NCBI RefSeq assembly: GCF_025685625.1
Contig: NZ_JAGSYI010000006.1
Span: 186,001 to 250,000, forward strand
Direction of reading: 5' to 3'
Source of the DNA: Acidicapsa acidisoli
GTDB lineage: Bacteria > Acidobacteriota > Terriglobia > Terriglobales > Acidobacteriaceae
DNA length: 64,000 nt
The notes under the pieces were generated by a model. The model saw only the letters and a list, made by a program, of their open reading frames with translations. It was not told the origin of the DNA and searched no databases. Each line of letters starts with the position of its first letter. Positions within the stretch are counted from its first letter, which is position 1. Position numbers and translations under genes: made by a program. Positions 9,642 through 18,692 of this stretch are shown here, piece by piece.

Positions 9642-10895
9642 ATGTTGGGAGAATCAGAAGCCAGCGAATATACATTATTGACCGAGTCGCAGAAAGATGC
9701 GATCCGAGAGCAGTTAAATCGCCTTCTCGCCAACCCCTACTTTAGTCACAGCAAGAGATTTCCCGCTTTTCTGCGTTTTGTAACTGAGCACACATTGGCC
9801 GGGGATGCGGAGAACATCAAGGAGCGGACCCTCGGGGTCGAAATATTCGGGAGAGACGCGAATTACGACACCGCTTCCGATCCAATCGTTCGCGTGACCG
9901 CAGCGGAGATCCGTAAGCGAGTGGCGCAGTATTATCAGGATCCCGCACATACGACCGAACTGCGCATCACTCTGCCATCCGGCTCTTACATTCCTCAGTT
10001 CCATTGGCCTAAGGGCACAAACGATCCTGTCTTAAAAGAGCTGGATCTGGCCGCGGTCGAGACCCTCACCGGCGGCGAGGCGACTCCTGAGGCCAAGCCG
10101 GTGATCGCTCACCGCCATTCCCTGCTCGTTCTTGCGCTCACCTGCGTCGTCGCCGGGCTCCTCTCGGTTGGTGGGGTTCTCTTTTGGCAAGCGATGCATC
10201 GCTCCGCTCTCGACTACTTCTGGCAGCCTGTTCTTACCACAAATGACCCGGTCCTGCTCTGTATTGCAGACCAGCTTCAGTATTCAAGTATCGTTCTTCG
10301 TCAAGCTGCCGACCCGACCCAGCGAGTCTCGCTGAACGACAAGCTTACCGCAATCGTGATGGACGATGTATTCGCTACCGTCAAGGTAGCGGGAGTCCTC
10401 CAGTCCCGAGGAAGACCCTACAGCCTGAAAAGCGAGGGCGCCACCGAACTGGAAGACCTGCGAAACGGACCGACTGTGTTTATCGGAGCATTCGATAACG
10501 CCTGGACGTTACGGTTGACCAACACCTTGCGTTATCACTTTGCGAACGATCAGGACATGACGAAATTAAGCATAGTCGACAGCAACGCCCCATCTCAGAC
10601 CCGCTGGGTAGTCGACCGGTCAGTGCAAATGGCAACCAACAATTATCGCGACTATGCCATCGTGGCTCGATTTACAGACACCAACACTGGGAAGCTGGCT
10701 GTAGTCGTCGCAGGAATCGGCCGCGGCGGCACAATCGCAGCGGGAGAGTTTCTTACGGATGCCGGCGATTTGGCCCGGCTGCAGCGTGCGGCGCAGGAAG
10801 CAGGCAATAAGAAGAACATGGAGGTCGTGCTCAGCACACAGATTATCGACGGCGAGCCAGGTTCGCCGAAGATGGAAGCCGCTCACTTCTGGTAA
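9642..10895 (+). CDS. Acidobacterial membrane protein with conserved regulator-like N-terminal domain
   Basis: 417 aa. Residues 15-115 carry a block recurrent in acidobacterial proteins: SKRFPAFLRFVTEHTL, then KERTLGVEIFGR and SDPIVRVTAAEIRKRVAQYY. This region often sits at the N-terminus of membrane-bound signalling proteins; a DNA-binding role has not, to my knowledge, been shown. A single membrane helix (about 160-187, LLVLALTCVVAGLLSVGGVLFW) is followed by a roughly 230-residue presumably periplasmic region without a recognised domain. The topology resembles one-component membrane regulators of the CadC/ToxR kind. It is divergent from the Oar receptor operon, the usual position of a local regulator. 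Function is inferred only. Confidence 0.7.
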   Translation: MLGESEASEYTLLTESQKDAIREQLNRLLANPYFSHSKRFPAFLRFVTEHTLAGDAENIKERTLGVEIFGRDANYDTASDPIVRVTAAEIRKRVAQYYQDPAHTTELRITLPSGSYIPQFHWPKGTNDPVLKELDLAAVETLTGGEATPEAKPVIAHRHSLLVLALTCVVAGLLSVGGVLFWQAMHRSALDYFWQPVLTTNDPVLLCIADQLQYSSIVLRQAADPTQRVSLNDKLTAIVMDDVFATVKVAGVLQSRGRPYSLKSEGATELEDLRNGPTVFIGAFDNAWTLRLTNTLRYHFANDQDMTKLSIVDSNAPSQTRWVVDRSVQMATNNYRDYAIVARFTDTNTGKLAVVVAGIGRGGTIAAGEFLTDAGDLARLQRAAQEAGNKKNMEVVLSTQIIDGEPGSPKMEAAHFW

Positions 10896-11035
10896 GTCTC
10901 GACCTACAGAGGCCATCGCGATCCGCATTTGATCTGAGATGGCTGTGGTATCCAGCAGTAAGTCGCGATGATTCTGAGTGGCGGGATGGCGATGTGATAG
11001 ACCGTACCATGAGTGCCCATTCGCAGAATGGAGCT

Positions 11036-11053
11036 ATTCCCCGAATGGGGAAT
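11036..11053. promoter_or_regulatory. Palindrome ATTCCCCGAATGGGGAAT
   Basis: A perfect 7-bp inverted repeat (ATTCCCC / GGGGAAT) around GAAT. A second site with the core TCCCCGnnTGGGGA stands at 58608-58621 in front of a FUSC gene. It may be a regulator binding site or a small hairpin; there is no T-tract, so a terminator is unlikely. Confidence 0.4.
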
Positions 11054-11159
11054 CAAGACTTTTCCCTCGTGATTCAGGCTCGCACTTTTGCGTCCGTAAA
11101 TGCCTTGGTTTAGATCACTTTTTGGTTGGCTCAGCAGGCGATAATCTATCGGCGCGGTA

Positions 11160-11180
11160 CCTTATACGAACACATAATAG
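11160..11180 (+). promoter_or_regulatory. Shared element TATACnAAnnCATAAT, copy 1
   Basis: TATACGAACACATAAT at 11163-11178, preceded by CCTTA-type bases. The same 16-nt pattern occurs at 28229-28244 and 30691-30706. CATAAT resembles a -10 hexamer and lies 77 nt before the ATG of the NTF2-like gene. Confidence 0.55.
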
Positions 11181-11255
11181 GCAGGCGCATATCTTTACGC
11201 TAGCATCCGAATTGTGTTCTTGAGTTGCTACCACGGAAAGCCGAGGCACTTTCGC

Positions 11256-11732
11256 ATGAACACGCAGCAAATCTTGCCACTTGTACCGCCCTTTACCGGA
11301 GAGATCGCGACACAGAAAGTGCGCAAAGCAGAGGACGGATGGAACTCACGCGACCCGCAAAAGGTATCTCTGGCATACACGATTGATAGCGTCTGGCGCA
11401 ACCGGGCTGAATTCGTGAAGGGCCGTGAGGAGATTATCAAGTTCCTGACTAGGAAGTGGCAACGCGAGTTGGATTACAGGCTCATCAAGGAACTTTGGAC
11501 CTTTGATTTGGACCGCATTGCAGTGCGCTTTGCATACGAATGGCATGATGATTCCGGCAACTGGTATCGCTCATATGGAAATGAGAACTGGGAGTTTGAC
11601 CTGAGCGGCATCATGCATCACCGCTATGCCAGCGTCAACGACCTGCCGATTAAGGAAGCGGATCGAAAGTTTCACTGGCCGCAAGGACGACGCCCTGACG
11701 ATCATCCTGGGCTCTCTGAACTAGGGCTCTAA
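11256..11732 (+). CDS. NTF2-like protein, DUF1348-type
   Basis: 158 aa, no signal peptide. The sequence pattern ([40 protein letters not shown], then [23 protein letters not shown]) is that of the DUF1348 branch of the nuclear transport factor 2 / SnoaL-like fold, small cone-shaped proteins that bind or convert small ligands. No catalytic residues can be assigned. The ATG at 11256 fits the conserved start; a weak GAGG lies about 11 nt before it. It stands alone, downstream of one copy of the 16-nt element shared with the omega-like and receiver genes, which suggests it belongs to the same regulon. Confidence 0.85.
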   Translation: MNTQQILPLVPPFTGEIATQKVRKAEDGWNSRDPQKVSLAYTIDSVWRNRAEFVKGREEIIKFLTRKWQRELDYRLIKELWTFDLDRIAVRFAYEWHDDSGNWYRSYGNENWEFDLSGIMHHRYASVNDLPIKEADRKFHWPQGRRPDDHPGLSELGL

Positions 11733-12140
11733 CTAGGGCCCAAAGAAGTCTCCCCCGACTGGGTGGCGGGTGTCTGATGGACGCGTGGGTGCTGCTCGCC
11801 TCGGTGCCATCCGGCCCGCCGCTCCGAATGCTTCACGCCTCGATAAGATAGCCGCCATGATGCGGCTCACATGTTGTACCAGAGGAGGGTCCCTTGTCTA
11901 CATCAGTCAGTTATACGGCGAGTCCGTCATGTTGTCAGGATGGGCAATCTTCCAACTGTTGCGGAAAGCGCGATAGTAGGCACTCGATTCGATATGTCGA
12001 TTTGGGACCTTCGAGCCGCGAGGCTTCAGCGAAGAAGGCGGTTTCGATTGCTTTCCTGGGCTTTTTCCCCGGCATGCCAATTCAACGTAGATCAAAAAGC
12101 GGGCCGCGCTTTTCAAAGCGGGAACAGAGCAGGTGGATCG
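11733..12140. other. Intergenic region without recognised gene
   Basis: 408 nt. Short open frames run through it, but none has a good ribosome-binding site or any family resemblance. The last 20 nt hold AGGTGG, the ribosome-binding site of the next gene. Confidence 0.55.
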
Positions 12141-12524
12141 ATGAAACTTCGCATCAAGGGTAACTCGCTGCGGTTTCGCCTGAGGCAGACGGAACTGGCT
12201 GCGCTGGTTGACGCGGGGCATATAGAGGAGACGGTTTACCTGGGCTCTGAGCCGAACGCCAGAATGACATATGCGCTGGAACACCAACCGTCTTTGGGCT
12301 GCACAACGCTTCGATATCATGCGCCTGAATTGACGATCGTTCTCGCCACGGAGAACGTCAGAGCCTGGGCGGAAACCAAAGAGGTTGGAATTTACGCCAT
12401 GATTGACCTTGGAGCGCACGGCTCTCTCGAAGTCGCTGTTGAAAAGGACTATGCCTGCCTGGACCTAAGCGATGGGGACAACATTGATACCTTCCCCAAC
12501 CCCAACGAGGGCGCGGTTTGCTGA
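12141..12524 (+). CDS. Small conserved protein, DUF7009-like
   Basis: 127 aa, soluble. It begins MKLRIKGNSLRFRLRQTELA and continues with alternating short beta-strand-like segments (MTYALEHQ, LTIVLATENVRAW, VGIYAMIDLG, LEVAVEKDYACLD). I recall this family as a short acidobacterial/Bacteroidota hypothetical (possibly DUF7009) but cannot verify it. The ATG at 12141 has AGGTGG 4 nt upstream; longer in-frame extensions are unlike the family. The C-terminal part contains an EKDYACLD segment but too few cysteines for a cluster. It lies 232 nt before the formate dehydrogenase gene; function unknown. Confidence 0.65.
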   Translation: MKLRIKGNSLRFRLRQTELAALVDAGHIEETVYLGSEPNARMTYALEHQPSLGCTTLRYHAPELTIVLATENVRAWAETKEVGIYAMIDLGAHGSLEVAVEKDYACLDLSDGDNIDTFPNPNEGAVC

Positions 12525-12565
12525 CGAATTGCCCGTCACTCGCGGCACCGCAGAAGACACATCCA

Positions 12566-12621
12566 CTTATAGCTAATAAGAATTTGTGTTTGGACGCAGG
12601 GGTTTCTGCACGAGAGACTTG
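12566..12621 (+). promoter_or_regulatory. Shared promoter-like element, copy 1 (before formate dehydrogenase)
   Basis: A palindrome CTTATAGCTAATAAG (12566-12580) runs into TAAGAATTTGT (12577-12587), then TTGGACGC (12590-12597), GTTT (12602-12605) and GAGACTTG (12614-12621). The same blocks at exactly the same spacing occur at 24997-25041; 32 of 45 aligned positions agree. It lies 135 nt before the ATG of the dehydrogenase. Classical sigma-70 or sigma-54 hexamers do not fit the blocks. Confidence 0.6.
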
Positions 12622-12756
12622 AACTGGAACACGCGCTTTCCCGGCATAACACGGTGACCTTATCACGCACATCATGCATTAGCCATATATGACATGCAAG
12701 GGCGATAGGAGCCGAAACAGAACGAATACGGGCTGGACTGCTACGAGAGGACTTAC

Positions 12757-15747
12757 ATGAATAACGGCAACCACGGAAAAGACTCGAAGGCCATCGAGAT
12801 CTCGATTGACGGAAAGATAATCGCTGCATCGGAAGGGGAACTTCTCGTCGAAGCCGTTCTTCGTGAAAAAGAGATTCCTCATATCTGCTATCACTCGCCA
12901 CTGATGGGGCCGATCCAGACCTGCGATACATGCCTCGTCGAAGTGGGTGGAAAGCTTCAGCGGGCTTGTGGTACGAAGGTCAGCGCAGGCATGCAAGTGG
13001 TGACAGAATCCGAGCGCGCCAAGAATGCGCGTTCCGAAGCGTTCGACGTGATTCTTGGAAATCACATGCTGTACTGCACGGTATGCGACAACAACAATGA
13101 GAATTGCCGAGTTCACAATACGGCGCTTGCGTTGAATGTGCAGCATCAGCACCACGAGTTCAAGCCGAAGCCGTACGAAGTCGACATGTCCAATCCGTTT
13201 TACCGTTATGACCCTAGTCAGTGTATTCTCTGCGGCCAATGCGTTCAGGCATGCCAGACGGTGCAGGTTAACGAGACACTCTCGATCGGCTGGGAACTGG
13301 ATCATCCGCGTGTGCTATGGGATGGCGGCATGCAGATTGGCGGATCCAGTTGCGTTTCATGCGGCCACTGCATCACTGTTTGCCCATGCAATGCGTTAAT
13401 GGAGAAATCCATGCTGGGCGAGGCCGGGTTCATGAGCGGCATGCCGAAGACCGCACTGAACAAGATGATCGATGTAGTCAAGGCGATTGAGCCCGAAATG
13501 GGTTATGGCGCGATCATGCAGGTCTCACAGACCGAGTCGATGATGCGCGAGGAGCGCATCAAGAAGACCAAGACGGTATGCACCTATTGCGCTGTGGGCT
13601 GCAGCTATGATGTGTGGACCAAGGGACGCAATATCCTCAAAATTGTCCCGCAGCATGGAGAAGCGAACGAGATATCAACCTGCGTCAAAGGTAAGTTTGG
13701 CTGGGATTTTGTAAATAGCAAGGACCGGCTGCAATCGCCCCTGATCCGCGAAGGCAACGGCTTCCGCGAGGCGAGCTGGGAAGAAGCGCTGACGCTGGTG
13801 GTCTCGAAGTTCACCGAGATCAAGAACCAGTACGGCCCGGATGCACTGTCCGTGATCATCTCTTCGAAGTGCACCAATGAAGATGGCTACCTGATGCAGA
13901 AGTTCGCCCGTGCTGTGCTGGGGACAAACAATATCGACAACTGCTCGCGCTACTGCCAGGCCCCGGCGACGACCGGCCTGTTCCGCACGGTGGGCTATGG
14001 CGGCGACTCGGGATCGATCGAGAACATCGCGAAGTCAGGCCTGGTACTGATCATCGGCAGTAACACCGCCGAAGCTCACCCTGTACTTGCGACCCGCGTG
14101 AAGCGTGCACACAAGCTGTTTGGCCAGCGTCTGATCGTAGCCGATCCGCGTGAGCACGAGATGGCGCATCGCGCCGATATTCACTTCCGTCCGCGTCCGG
14201 GAACCGACCTGGTGTGGCTGTCGGCAATGAGCCGCTACATGATCGACAACGGCCACGCGAAGATGGACTTTGTGAATCAGTGGGTGAATGGCTTCGAGGA
14301 ATATCGGAAAAGCCTTGAGCCCTTCACGATGGAGTACGCGGCAAAGACCTGCGAGGTTCCGCTGGAGACTCTTGAACAGGTCGCGAGGGAACTCGTCGCT
14401 GCAAGAAGTATTGCGATCCTCTGGGCGATGGGCATCACGCAGCATATGCGTGCTTCCGATGGTTCGACGGCCATCTCGAATCTGCTTCTGATTACTGGCA
14501 ACTACATGCGTGACGAGGGCGGGGCTTATCCTTTGCGCGGCCATAACAACGTACAGGGAGCCGGAGACATAGGCGCAGCGCCGAACGTCTTCCCGGGCTA
14601 CCAGCCGGTGAACGATCCTGAGATCCGCGCAAAGTTCGAGAAGGTGTGGGGTGTGCCTCTCCCGTCGGAGCGCGGCATGGACAACCACCAGATGGTGGAC
14701 GGGATGGTCGAGGGCAAGATGCGGGCGATGTACCTGGCCGGCGAGGATATGATCCAGGCCGACTCGAACGCGAACCACGTCGCCAAGGCCTATGGGAATC
14801 TGGATTTCTTCGTCGTGCAGGACATCTTCTTCAGCGAGACCTGCCGCTACGCCGACGTGATTCTTCCCGCCGTCCCGGCCCTGGAAAAGGAGGGTACGTT
14901 CAGCAGCACGGAGCGACGGATCCAGCGGCTCTATCAGGCTCTGCCCGAGTTGGGAGACAGCCGCGCCGACTGGAAGATCACGCAGGACATTGCCAACCGG
15001 ATGGGCGCTAATTGGAACTATACGCACCCGTCGGAAATCATGGCAGAGATGGCCTCGCTGACGCCGCTCTATGCAGGAGTAACCTTTGAGCGGCTCGAAG
15101 AGTACAAGACCCTGCAGTGGCCAGTGGCGGAGGACGGGACCGATCAGCCGGTGCTATACCTCAACGGCTTTCCCTTCCCGGACAACAAGGCGAAGTTCCA
15201 TCCGCTCGAGTTCCGCGAACCGGATGAGGCATTGGACGAGGAGTTCGATCTCTTCCTCAACAACGGCCGCATGCTGGAGCATTTCCACGAAGGCAACATG
15301 ACAAAGCGGGTTTCCGGCATTCATGAAGAGACACCGGAGCGGTATCTGGAGATCTCGGAGGAGTTGGCGCGGGAGCGAGATATCGAATCCGGTCAGTGGG
15401 TGCGCGTCACCAGCCGTCACGGAACGCTGAAGATCAAGGTGTTGGTCGCAAAACGGGTGGTCGGCCAACAGGTGTACCTGGGGCTATACTCGCCGAACGA
15501 AGGGCCGATCAACATCCTGACAGGATCGCATGCGGATAACGCGACGAATACACCGGCGTACAAAGAGACCGCGGTCAGGATCGAAGTGCTTCCGGAGAAG
15601 GGCAGCAATCCGCTCAAACCGCTGAACCCACGTTTCTCGGGCAAGCCGACCCCGCAGAACGGGGTCGAGGTGGAGCGCAAGTGGGCGCGCAAGGACTACC
15701 GCATGCCGGGCACTCAAGCGCTTGTTCAGATTCAACCAAGCAGATAG
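12757..15747 (+). CDS. fdhA: Formate dehydrogenase alpha subunit, NuoG-like N-terminus, cysteine type
   Basis: 996 aa, cytoplasmic, no Tat signal. Domains in order: 2Fe-2S ferredoxin (Cys 44, 56, 59, 71); His-Cys cluster segment (HMLYCTVCDNNNENC, about 103-117); two 4Fe-4S motifs (CILCGQCVQAC about 156, CVSCGHCITVC about 199); the molybdopterin-oxidoreductase 4Fe-4S motif (Cys 275, 278, 282, 309); then the bis-MGD catalytic domains. In NCSRYCQAPA the Cys at about 400 takes the position of the Mo/W ligand, so this is a cysteine and not a selenocysteine enzyme. This architecture belongs to soluble formate dehydrogenases that oxidise formate to CO2 and pass electrons along the cluster chain; no flavin beta subunit is encoded next to it. 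DUF1641 follows by 20 nt and FdhD is encoded at 25916. A promoter-like element shared with the 25063 gene lies upstream. Confidence 0.95.
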   Translation: MNNGNHGKDSKAIEISIDGKIIAASEGELLVEAVLREKEIPHICYHSPLMGPIQTCDTCLVEVGGKLQRACGTKVSAGMQVVTESERAKNARSEAFDVILGNHMLYCTVCDNNNENCRVHNTALALNVQHQHHEFKPKPYEVDMSNPFYRYDPSQCILCGQCVQACQTVQVNETLSIGWELDHPRVLWDGGMQIGGSSCVSCGHCITVCPCNALMEKSMLGEAGFMSGMPKTALNKMIDVVKAIEPEMGYGAIMQVSQTESMMREERIKKTKTVCTYCAVGCSYDVWTKGRNILKIVPQHGEANEISTCVKGKFGWDFVNSKDRLQSPLIREGNGFREASWEEALTLVVSKFTEIKNQYGPDALSVIISSKCTNEDGYLMQKFARAVLGTNNIDNCSRYCQAPATTGLFRTVGYGGDSGSIENIAKSGLVLIIGSNTAEAHPVLATRVKRAHKLFGQRLIVADPREHEMAHRADIHFRPRPGTDLVWLSAMSRYMIDNGHAKMDFVNQWVNGFEEYRKSLEPFTMEYAAKTCEVPLETLEQVARELVAARSIAILWAMGITQHMRASDGSTAISNLLLITGNYMRDEGGAYPLRGHNNVQGAGDIGAAPNVFPGYQPVNDPEIRAKFEKVWGVPLPSERGMDNHQMVDGMVEGKMRAMYLAGEDMIQADSNANHVAKAYGNLDFFVVQDIFFSETCRYADVILPAVPALEKEGTFSSTERRIQRLYQALPELGDSRADWKITQDIANRMGANWNYTHPSEIMAEMASLTPLYAGVTFERLEEYKTLQWPVAEDGTDQPVLYLNGFPFPDNKAKFHPLEFREPDEALDEEFDLFLNNGRMLEHFHEGNMTKRVSGIHEETPERYLEISEELARERDIESGQWVRVTSRHGTLKIKVLVAKRVVGQQVYLGLYSPNEGPINILTGSHADNATNTPAYKETAVRIEVLPEKGSNPLKPLNPRFSGKPTPQNGVEVERKWARKDYRMPGTQALVQIQPSR

Positions 15748-15767
15748 TAAGAAAGGCAGGAAGAGCA

Positions 15768-16214
15768 ATGGCAATTGCGGTTGAGTTTCGGGAGTTCACG
15801 CCGAGGAATTCCCGGAACGATTTGATGCGGCGGCTGGAGCAGGCACCCGAGCAGCACGTGGAGGCTATCCTGTCCGCTTACGACTTGTTGCAGCGGATGC
15901 ATGAGAAAGGTTTGATCGACATTGCAAGCGGGCTCCTTAGCGCCGGCAATACAGTCATCGAGCGAGTAGCCGACGTAGCCAGCTCAAAGCAGGTCATTAC
16001 GGCGCTGCGGCTGGTGCTGATGGTCACTAATCTACTCGATAAGATCGATCCGGACCAGATAGCTGCAATTCTATCGGCCCCGGAACGCAAACCGCATTCG
16101 CTCCTGACGATCGGGAAGGAAGCGATGAGCGAGGATGCGCGCGTGGGTTTAGCCACCGCAGTGCGTGTACTCAAAGTTCTTGGATCGTCCCTTCGCGAGG
16201 AAAAGCTGGCTTAG
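15768..16214 (+). CDS. DUF1641 protein, formate dehydrogenase partner
   Basis: 148 aa. The central part (VEAILSAYDLLQRMHEKGLIDIASGLLSAGNTVIERVADVA... in outline) is the DUF1641 helical repeat pattern seen in the YjgD-type small proteins that accompany FdhA/YjgC-type formate dehydrogenases in many bacteria. The ATG at 15768 has GGCAGGAAG just upstream and lies 20 nt after the dehydrogenase stop, so both are surely one operon. The role is likely accessory or structural; the family's exact function is unsettled. The bd oxidase gene follows 65 nt later. Confidence 0.88.
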   Translation: MAIAVEFREFTPRNSRNDLMRRLEQAPEQHVEAILSAYDLLQRMHEKGLIDIASGLLSAGNTVIERVADVASSKQVITALRLVLMVTNLLDKIDPDQIAAILSAPERKPHSLLTIGKEAMSEDARVGLATAVRVLKVLGSSLREEKLA

Positions 16215-16279
16215 GGCCGGCAGAATCCAGGTCAGTCAGTCCCCCACTTATGCATTCCCTGAACGGGCTTGGGAGCTAC

Positions 16280-17635
16280 ATGGACATCTTAACGCTGCAC
16301 AGAATCCACTTTGCCTTTACGATCACGTATCACTATCTCTTTCCGCAACTGACGATGGGCCTGGCGCTGCTTATCGTCGTGCTGAAGACGCTTGCGTTGA
16401 AGACAGGAAAAGAACACTATGCAATATCGGCGCGCTTCTGGGCGAAGATATTTGCTATTAACTTCCTGCTTGGCGTTGTGACTGGAATTCCGATGGAATT
16501 TCAGTTCGGAACGAACTGGTCGGAGTTCTCGCGCAGGACCGGCGGCGTGATCGGGATGCCAATTGCGATGGAAGGCATTTTCTCGTTCTTTCTGGAGTCC
16601 GCATTTCTTGGGCTTTTTCTTTTTGGGGAAAAGCGATTGCCGCGCTGGGCGCATTGGTTGTCTGCGTTTCTGGTCTTTGTCGGTTCGTGGATATCGGGAT
16701 TCTTCATCATCATCGCCAACGCATGGATGCAACATCCAGTCGCTTATCAGTTGCTGCCGAACGGCGTGTATGAAGTTAGCAGCTTTTGGGGTCTTATGCT
16801 CAATCCGTGGGCATGGCTGGAGTACGCCCACAACATGTCCGGAGCGGTGATTACGGGCGCCTTCGTCATGTCCGCGGTGGGCGCGCTTTACCTGCTACAG
16901 CGCCGCGATGAAGAGTATGGACGCACCTTCCTGAAGCTGGGCGTCATCGTTGGTCTGATCTCCTGCGCCACCCAGATCTTCCCGACCGGCGACATGCACG
17001 GCAAGTATCTGGCCGAGCATCAACCTGCCGCAATCGCCGGCATGGAAGGCCTCTTCCACTCCGAGAAGGGAGCGGCCATGGTGGTGCTGGGACAGCCGGA
17101 CTTCGAACACGAGAAGATCGACAATCCCCTCGCGGTCAACAAGCTGCTCAGCTTCCTGATCTACGGAACCACATCGGCTGAAGTGCAGGGCCTTGACCAG
17201 TTTCCCCGCGACCAATGGCCGACCACACTGCCGCTGCTCTTCTACGCTTATCACATCATGGCAGGTCTCGGAACCTACTTCGTCGGCATCATGGGACTTG
17301 CCGGATTGCTGTTATGGCGCGGCAAGCTGTATAAGTCACGATGGATTTTGTGGCCGATTCTGCTTAGCTTTCCGTTGCCGTATATCGCGAACACGGCCGG
17401 TTGGATGTGCGCGGAGATCGGCCGTCAGCCCTGGCTTGTTTATGGACTGATTCGGACCTCGCAGGGTTACTCAACGCATATCGGCGTGGGCACGAGTCTT
17501 TTCACGCTACTGGGATTTCTTGGGATGTATTCGGTCCTTTCGATCTTGTGGATTGTCCTTGTCTATAACTTCATTCAATCCGGCCCGAAGGCGCCTCATG
17601 AAGCGGTTGCCGGCCAGAGCTTTACGGCGGCATAG
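16280..17635 (+). CDS. cydA: Cytochrome bd ubiquinol oxidase subunit I, short-Q-loop (CIO-like)
   Basis: 451 aa integral membrane protein. The N-terminal RIHFAFTITYHYLFPQ with the b595/d haem His, the FGTNWSEFSRRTG segment, and GRQPW (in CAEIGRQPWLVYG) are family hallmarks. It oxidises quinol and reduces O2 to water in the inner membrane with CydB. The length is much below E. coli CydA (522), meaning a short Q-loop, as in the cyanide-insensitive oxidase (CIO) branch; actual cyanide tolerance cannot be read from sequence. The ATG at 16280 has GGGAG upstream; an ATG at 16250 lacks a site. CydB starts 8 nt after the stop. It lies 65 nt after the formate dehydrogenase partner gene, suggesting joint expression. 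Confidence 0.95.
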   Translation: MDILTLHRIHFAFTITYHYLFPQLTMGLALLIVVLKTLALKTGKEHYAISARFWAKIFAINFLLGVVTGIPMEFQFGTNWSEFSRRTGGVIGMPIAMEGIFSFFLESAFLGLFLFGEKRLPRWAHWLSAFLVFVGSWISGFFIIIANAWMQHPVAYQLLPNGVYEVSSFWGLMLNPWAWLEYAHNMSGAVITGAFVMSAVGALYLLQRRDEEYGRTFLKLGVIVGLISCATQIFPTGDMHGKYLAEHQPAAIAGMEGLFHSEKGAAMVVLGQPDFEHEKIDNPLAVNKLLSFLIYGTTSAEVQGLDQFPRDQWPTTLPLLFYAYHIMAGLGTYFVGIMGLAGLLLWRGKLYKSRWILWPILLSFPLPYIANTAGWMCAEIGRQPWLVYGLIRTSQGYSTHIGVGTSLFTLLGFLGMYSVLSILWIVLVYNFIQSGPKAPHEAVAGQSFTAA

Positions 17636-17643
17636 GAGATACC

Positions 17644-18690
17644 ATGGGGACTTTGTGGTTTTGGATAGTGGCCGCGATGCTGGCCGCCTATGTGGTGCTG
17701 GACGGCTTCGACCTCGGAGTAGGCATCATCTATTTTTTCGTGGCGAAGAGCGAGACGGATCGTCAGCTTGCACTGCGGGCGATTGGTCCGGTATGGGATG
17801 GCAACGAGGTTTGGTTGCTTGCGGCGGGAGGCACCCTGTTCTTTGCCTTTCCGCTGCTCTATGCGTCTGCGTTCAGCGGCTTTTATCTGCCGTTGATGAT
17901 GGTGCTCTGGCTGCTAATCCTGCGAGGCGTCAGCATCGAGATGCGCAGTCATTCCCACGAGCCGTTGGTGCATACCTTCTGTGATGGCCTTTTCTCGTTA
18001 TCGAGCGCACTGCTTGCAATCTTCTTTGGAGCCGCATTGGCGAACGTCGTCCGGGGCGTCCCGATCGGCAAGGACGATTACTTCTTTCTTCCGTTATGGA
18101 CCAACTGGACTCCTGGACCTAACCCCGGCATACTCGACTGGTATACGGTGACAGGCGCTGTGCTGGCGCTGCTTGCGCTCGCGCTTCACGGATCGCTCTA
18201 CCTTGCACTTAAGACCAGCGGAGATCTCGAACAAAGAGCGCTTAACCGGGCGACGAGATTGTGGCCAGCTGTATTTATTGTTACGTTGCTCAGCCTTCCT
18301 GCCACGGCAATTGCTCGCCCGAACTCGCTCGAAAACTATCGCGCGCATCCAATCGCATTTCTCGCGCCTCTTCTGGTGATCGCGGGCCTCGTGGCCATAC
18401 GATATGCTCTGCGAAAAAAGGCGAGCTTGGCTGCCTTCCGGGGTTCGTGTGTTTATCTTGCCGCGATGCTTGCCGGAGCCGCGGCTGGACTATATCCCGT
18501 GCTGCTTCCCGCTGTTGGAAACCAGGGCCAGGACATAACGGTCGCGCGTGCGCTCGCCGGTCCGCATGTCTTGCGCGTCGGGATTGTCTGGTGGAGTTTG
18601 GGCATTCTTCTGGCGCTGCTGTATTTCGGAATTTTGTACTGGCTCTTTCGCGGCAAGGTGGAACAGCAAGCGGGCGGGTACGGGCACTGA
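17644..18690 (+). CDS. cydB: Cytochrome bd ubiquinol oxidase subunit II
   Basis: 348 aa, about eight to nine membrane helices. It starts MGTLWFWIVAAMLAAYVVLDGFDLGVG, the typical CydB N-terminus with the conserved Asp-Gly-Phe-Asp, followed by GPVWDGNEVWLLAAGGTLFFAFP. It forms the heterodimer with CydA. The start follows CydA by 8 nt with GGAGA before it. No cydX-like small gene was recognised after it: the stop is only 2 nt before the start of the TolC-family gene, so the bd oxidase and an efflux system share one transcript. Confidence 0.95.
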   Translation: MGTLWFWIVAAMLAAYVVLDGFDLGVGIIYFFVAKSETDRQLALRAIGPVWDGNEVWLLAAGGTLFFAFPLLYASAFSGFYLPLMMVLWLLILRGVSIEMRSHSHEPLVHTFCDGLFSLSSALLAIFFGAALANVVRGVPIGKDDYFFLPLWTNWTPGPNPGILDWYTVTGAVLALLALALHGSLYLALKTSGDLEQRALNRATRLWPAVFIVTLLSLPATAIARPNSLENYRAHPIAFLAPLLVIAGLVAIRYALRKKASLAAFRGSCVYLAAMLAGAAAGLYPVLLPAVGNQGQDITVARALAGPHVLRVGIVWWSLGILLALLYFGILYWLFRGKVEQQAGGYGH

Positions 18691-18692
18691 AG

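Larger units (their letters stand above)
10896..11255. other. Intergenic region without recognised gene
   Basis: 360 nt between the 9642 gene and the NTF2-like gene. An 81-codon frame exists at 10978-11223 but has no ribosome-binding site, no family resemblance and unusual composition, so it is not called. The region holds the palindrome at 11036-11053 and the shared element at 11160-11180. Confidence 0.6.

Noticed and set aside
10978-11223. 81-codon plus-strand frame before the NTF2-like gene
   Set aside because: It runs through a palindrome and a shared promoter-like element, lacks a start signal and has Trp/Cys/Arg-rich composition.
12577-12621. Sigma-54 promoter in the shared element
   Set aside because: The GG of TTGGACGC is not followed at the right distance by the GC of a -12 element in either copy.
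13930-14000. Selenocysteine in the formate dehydrogenase
   Set aside because: No in-frame TGA in the active-site region; the ligand position is a normal TGC cysteine in SRYCQAPA.
14035-15027. 330-codon minus-strand frame inside the formate dehydrogenase
   Set aside because: Antisense to a clearly coding domain, high-GC third-position shadow, without recognisable domains or ribosome-binding site.
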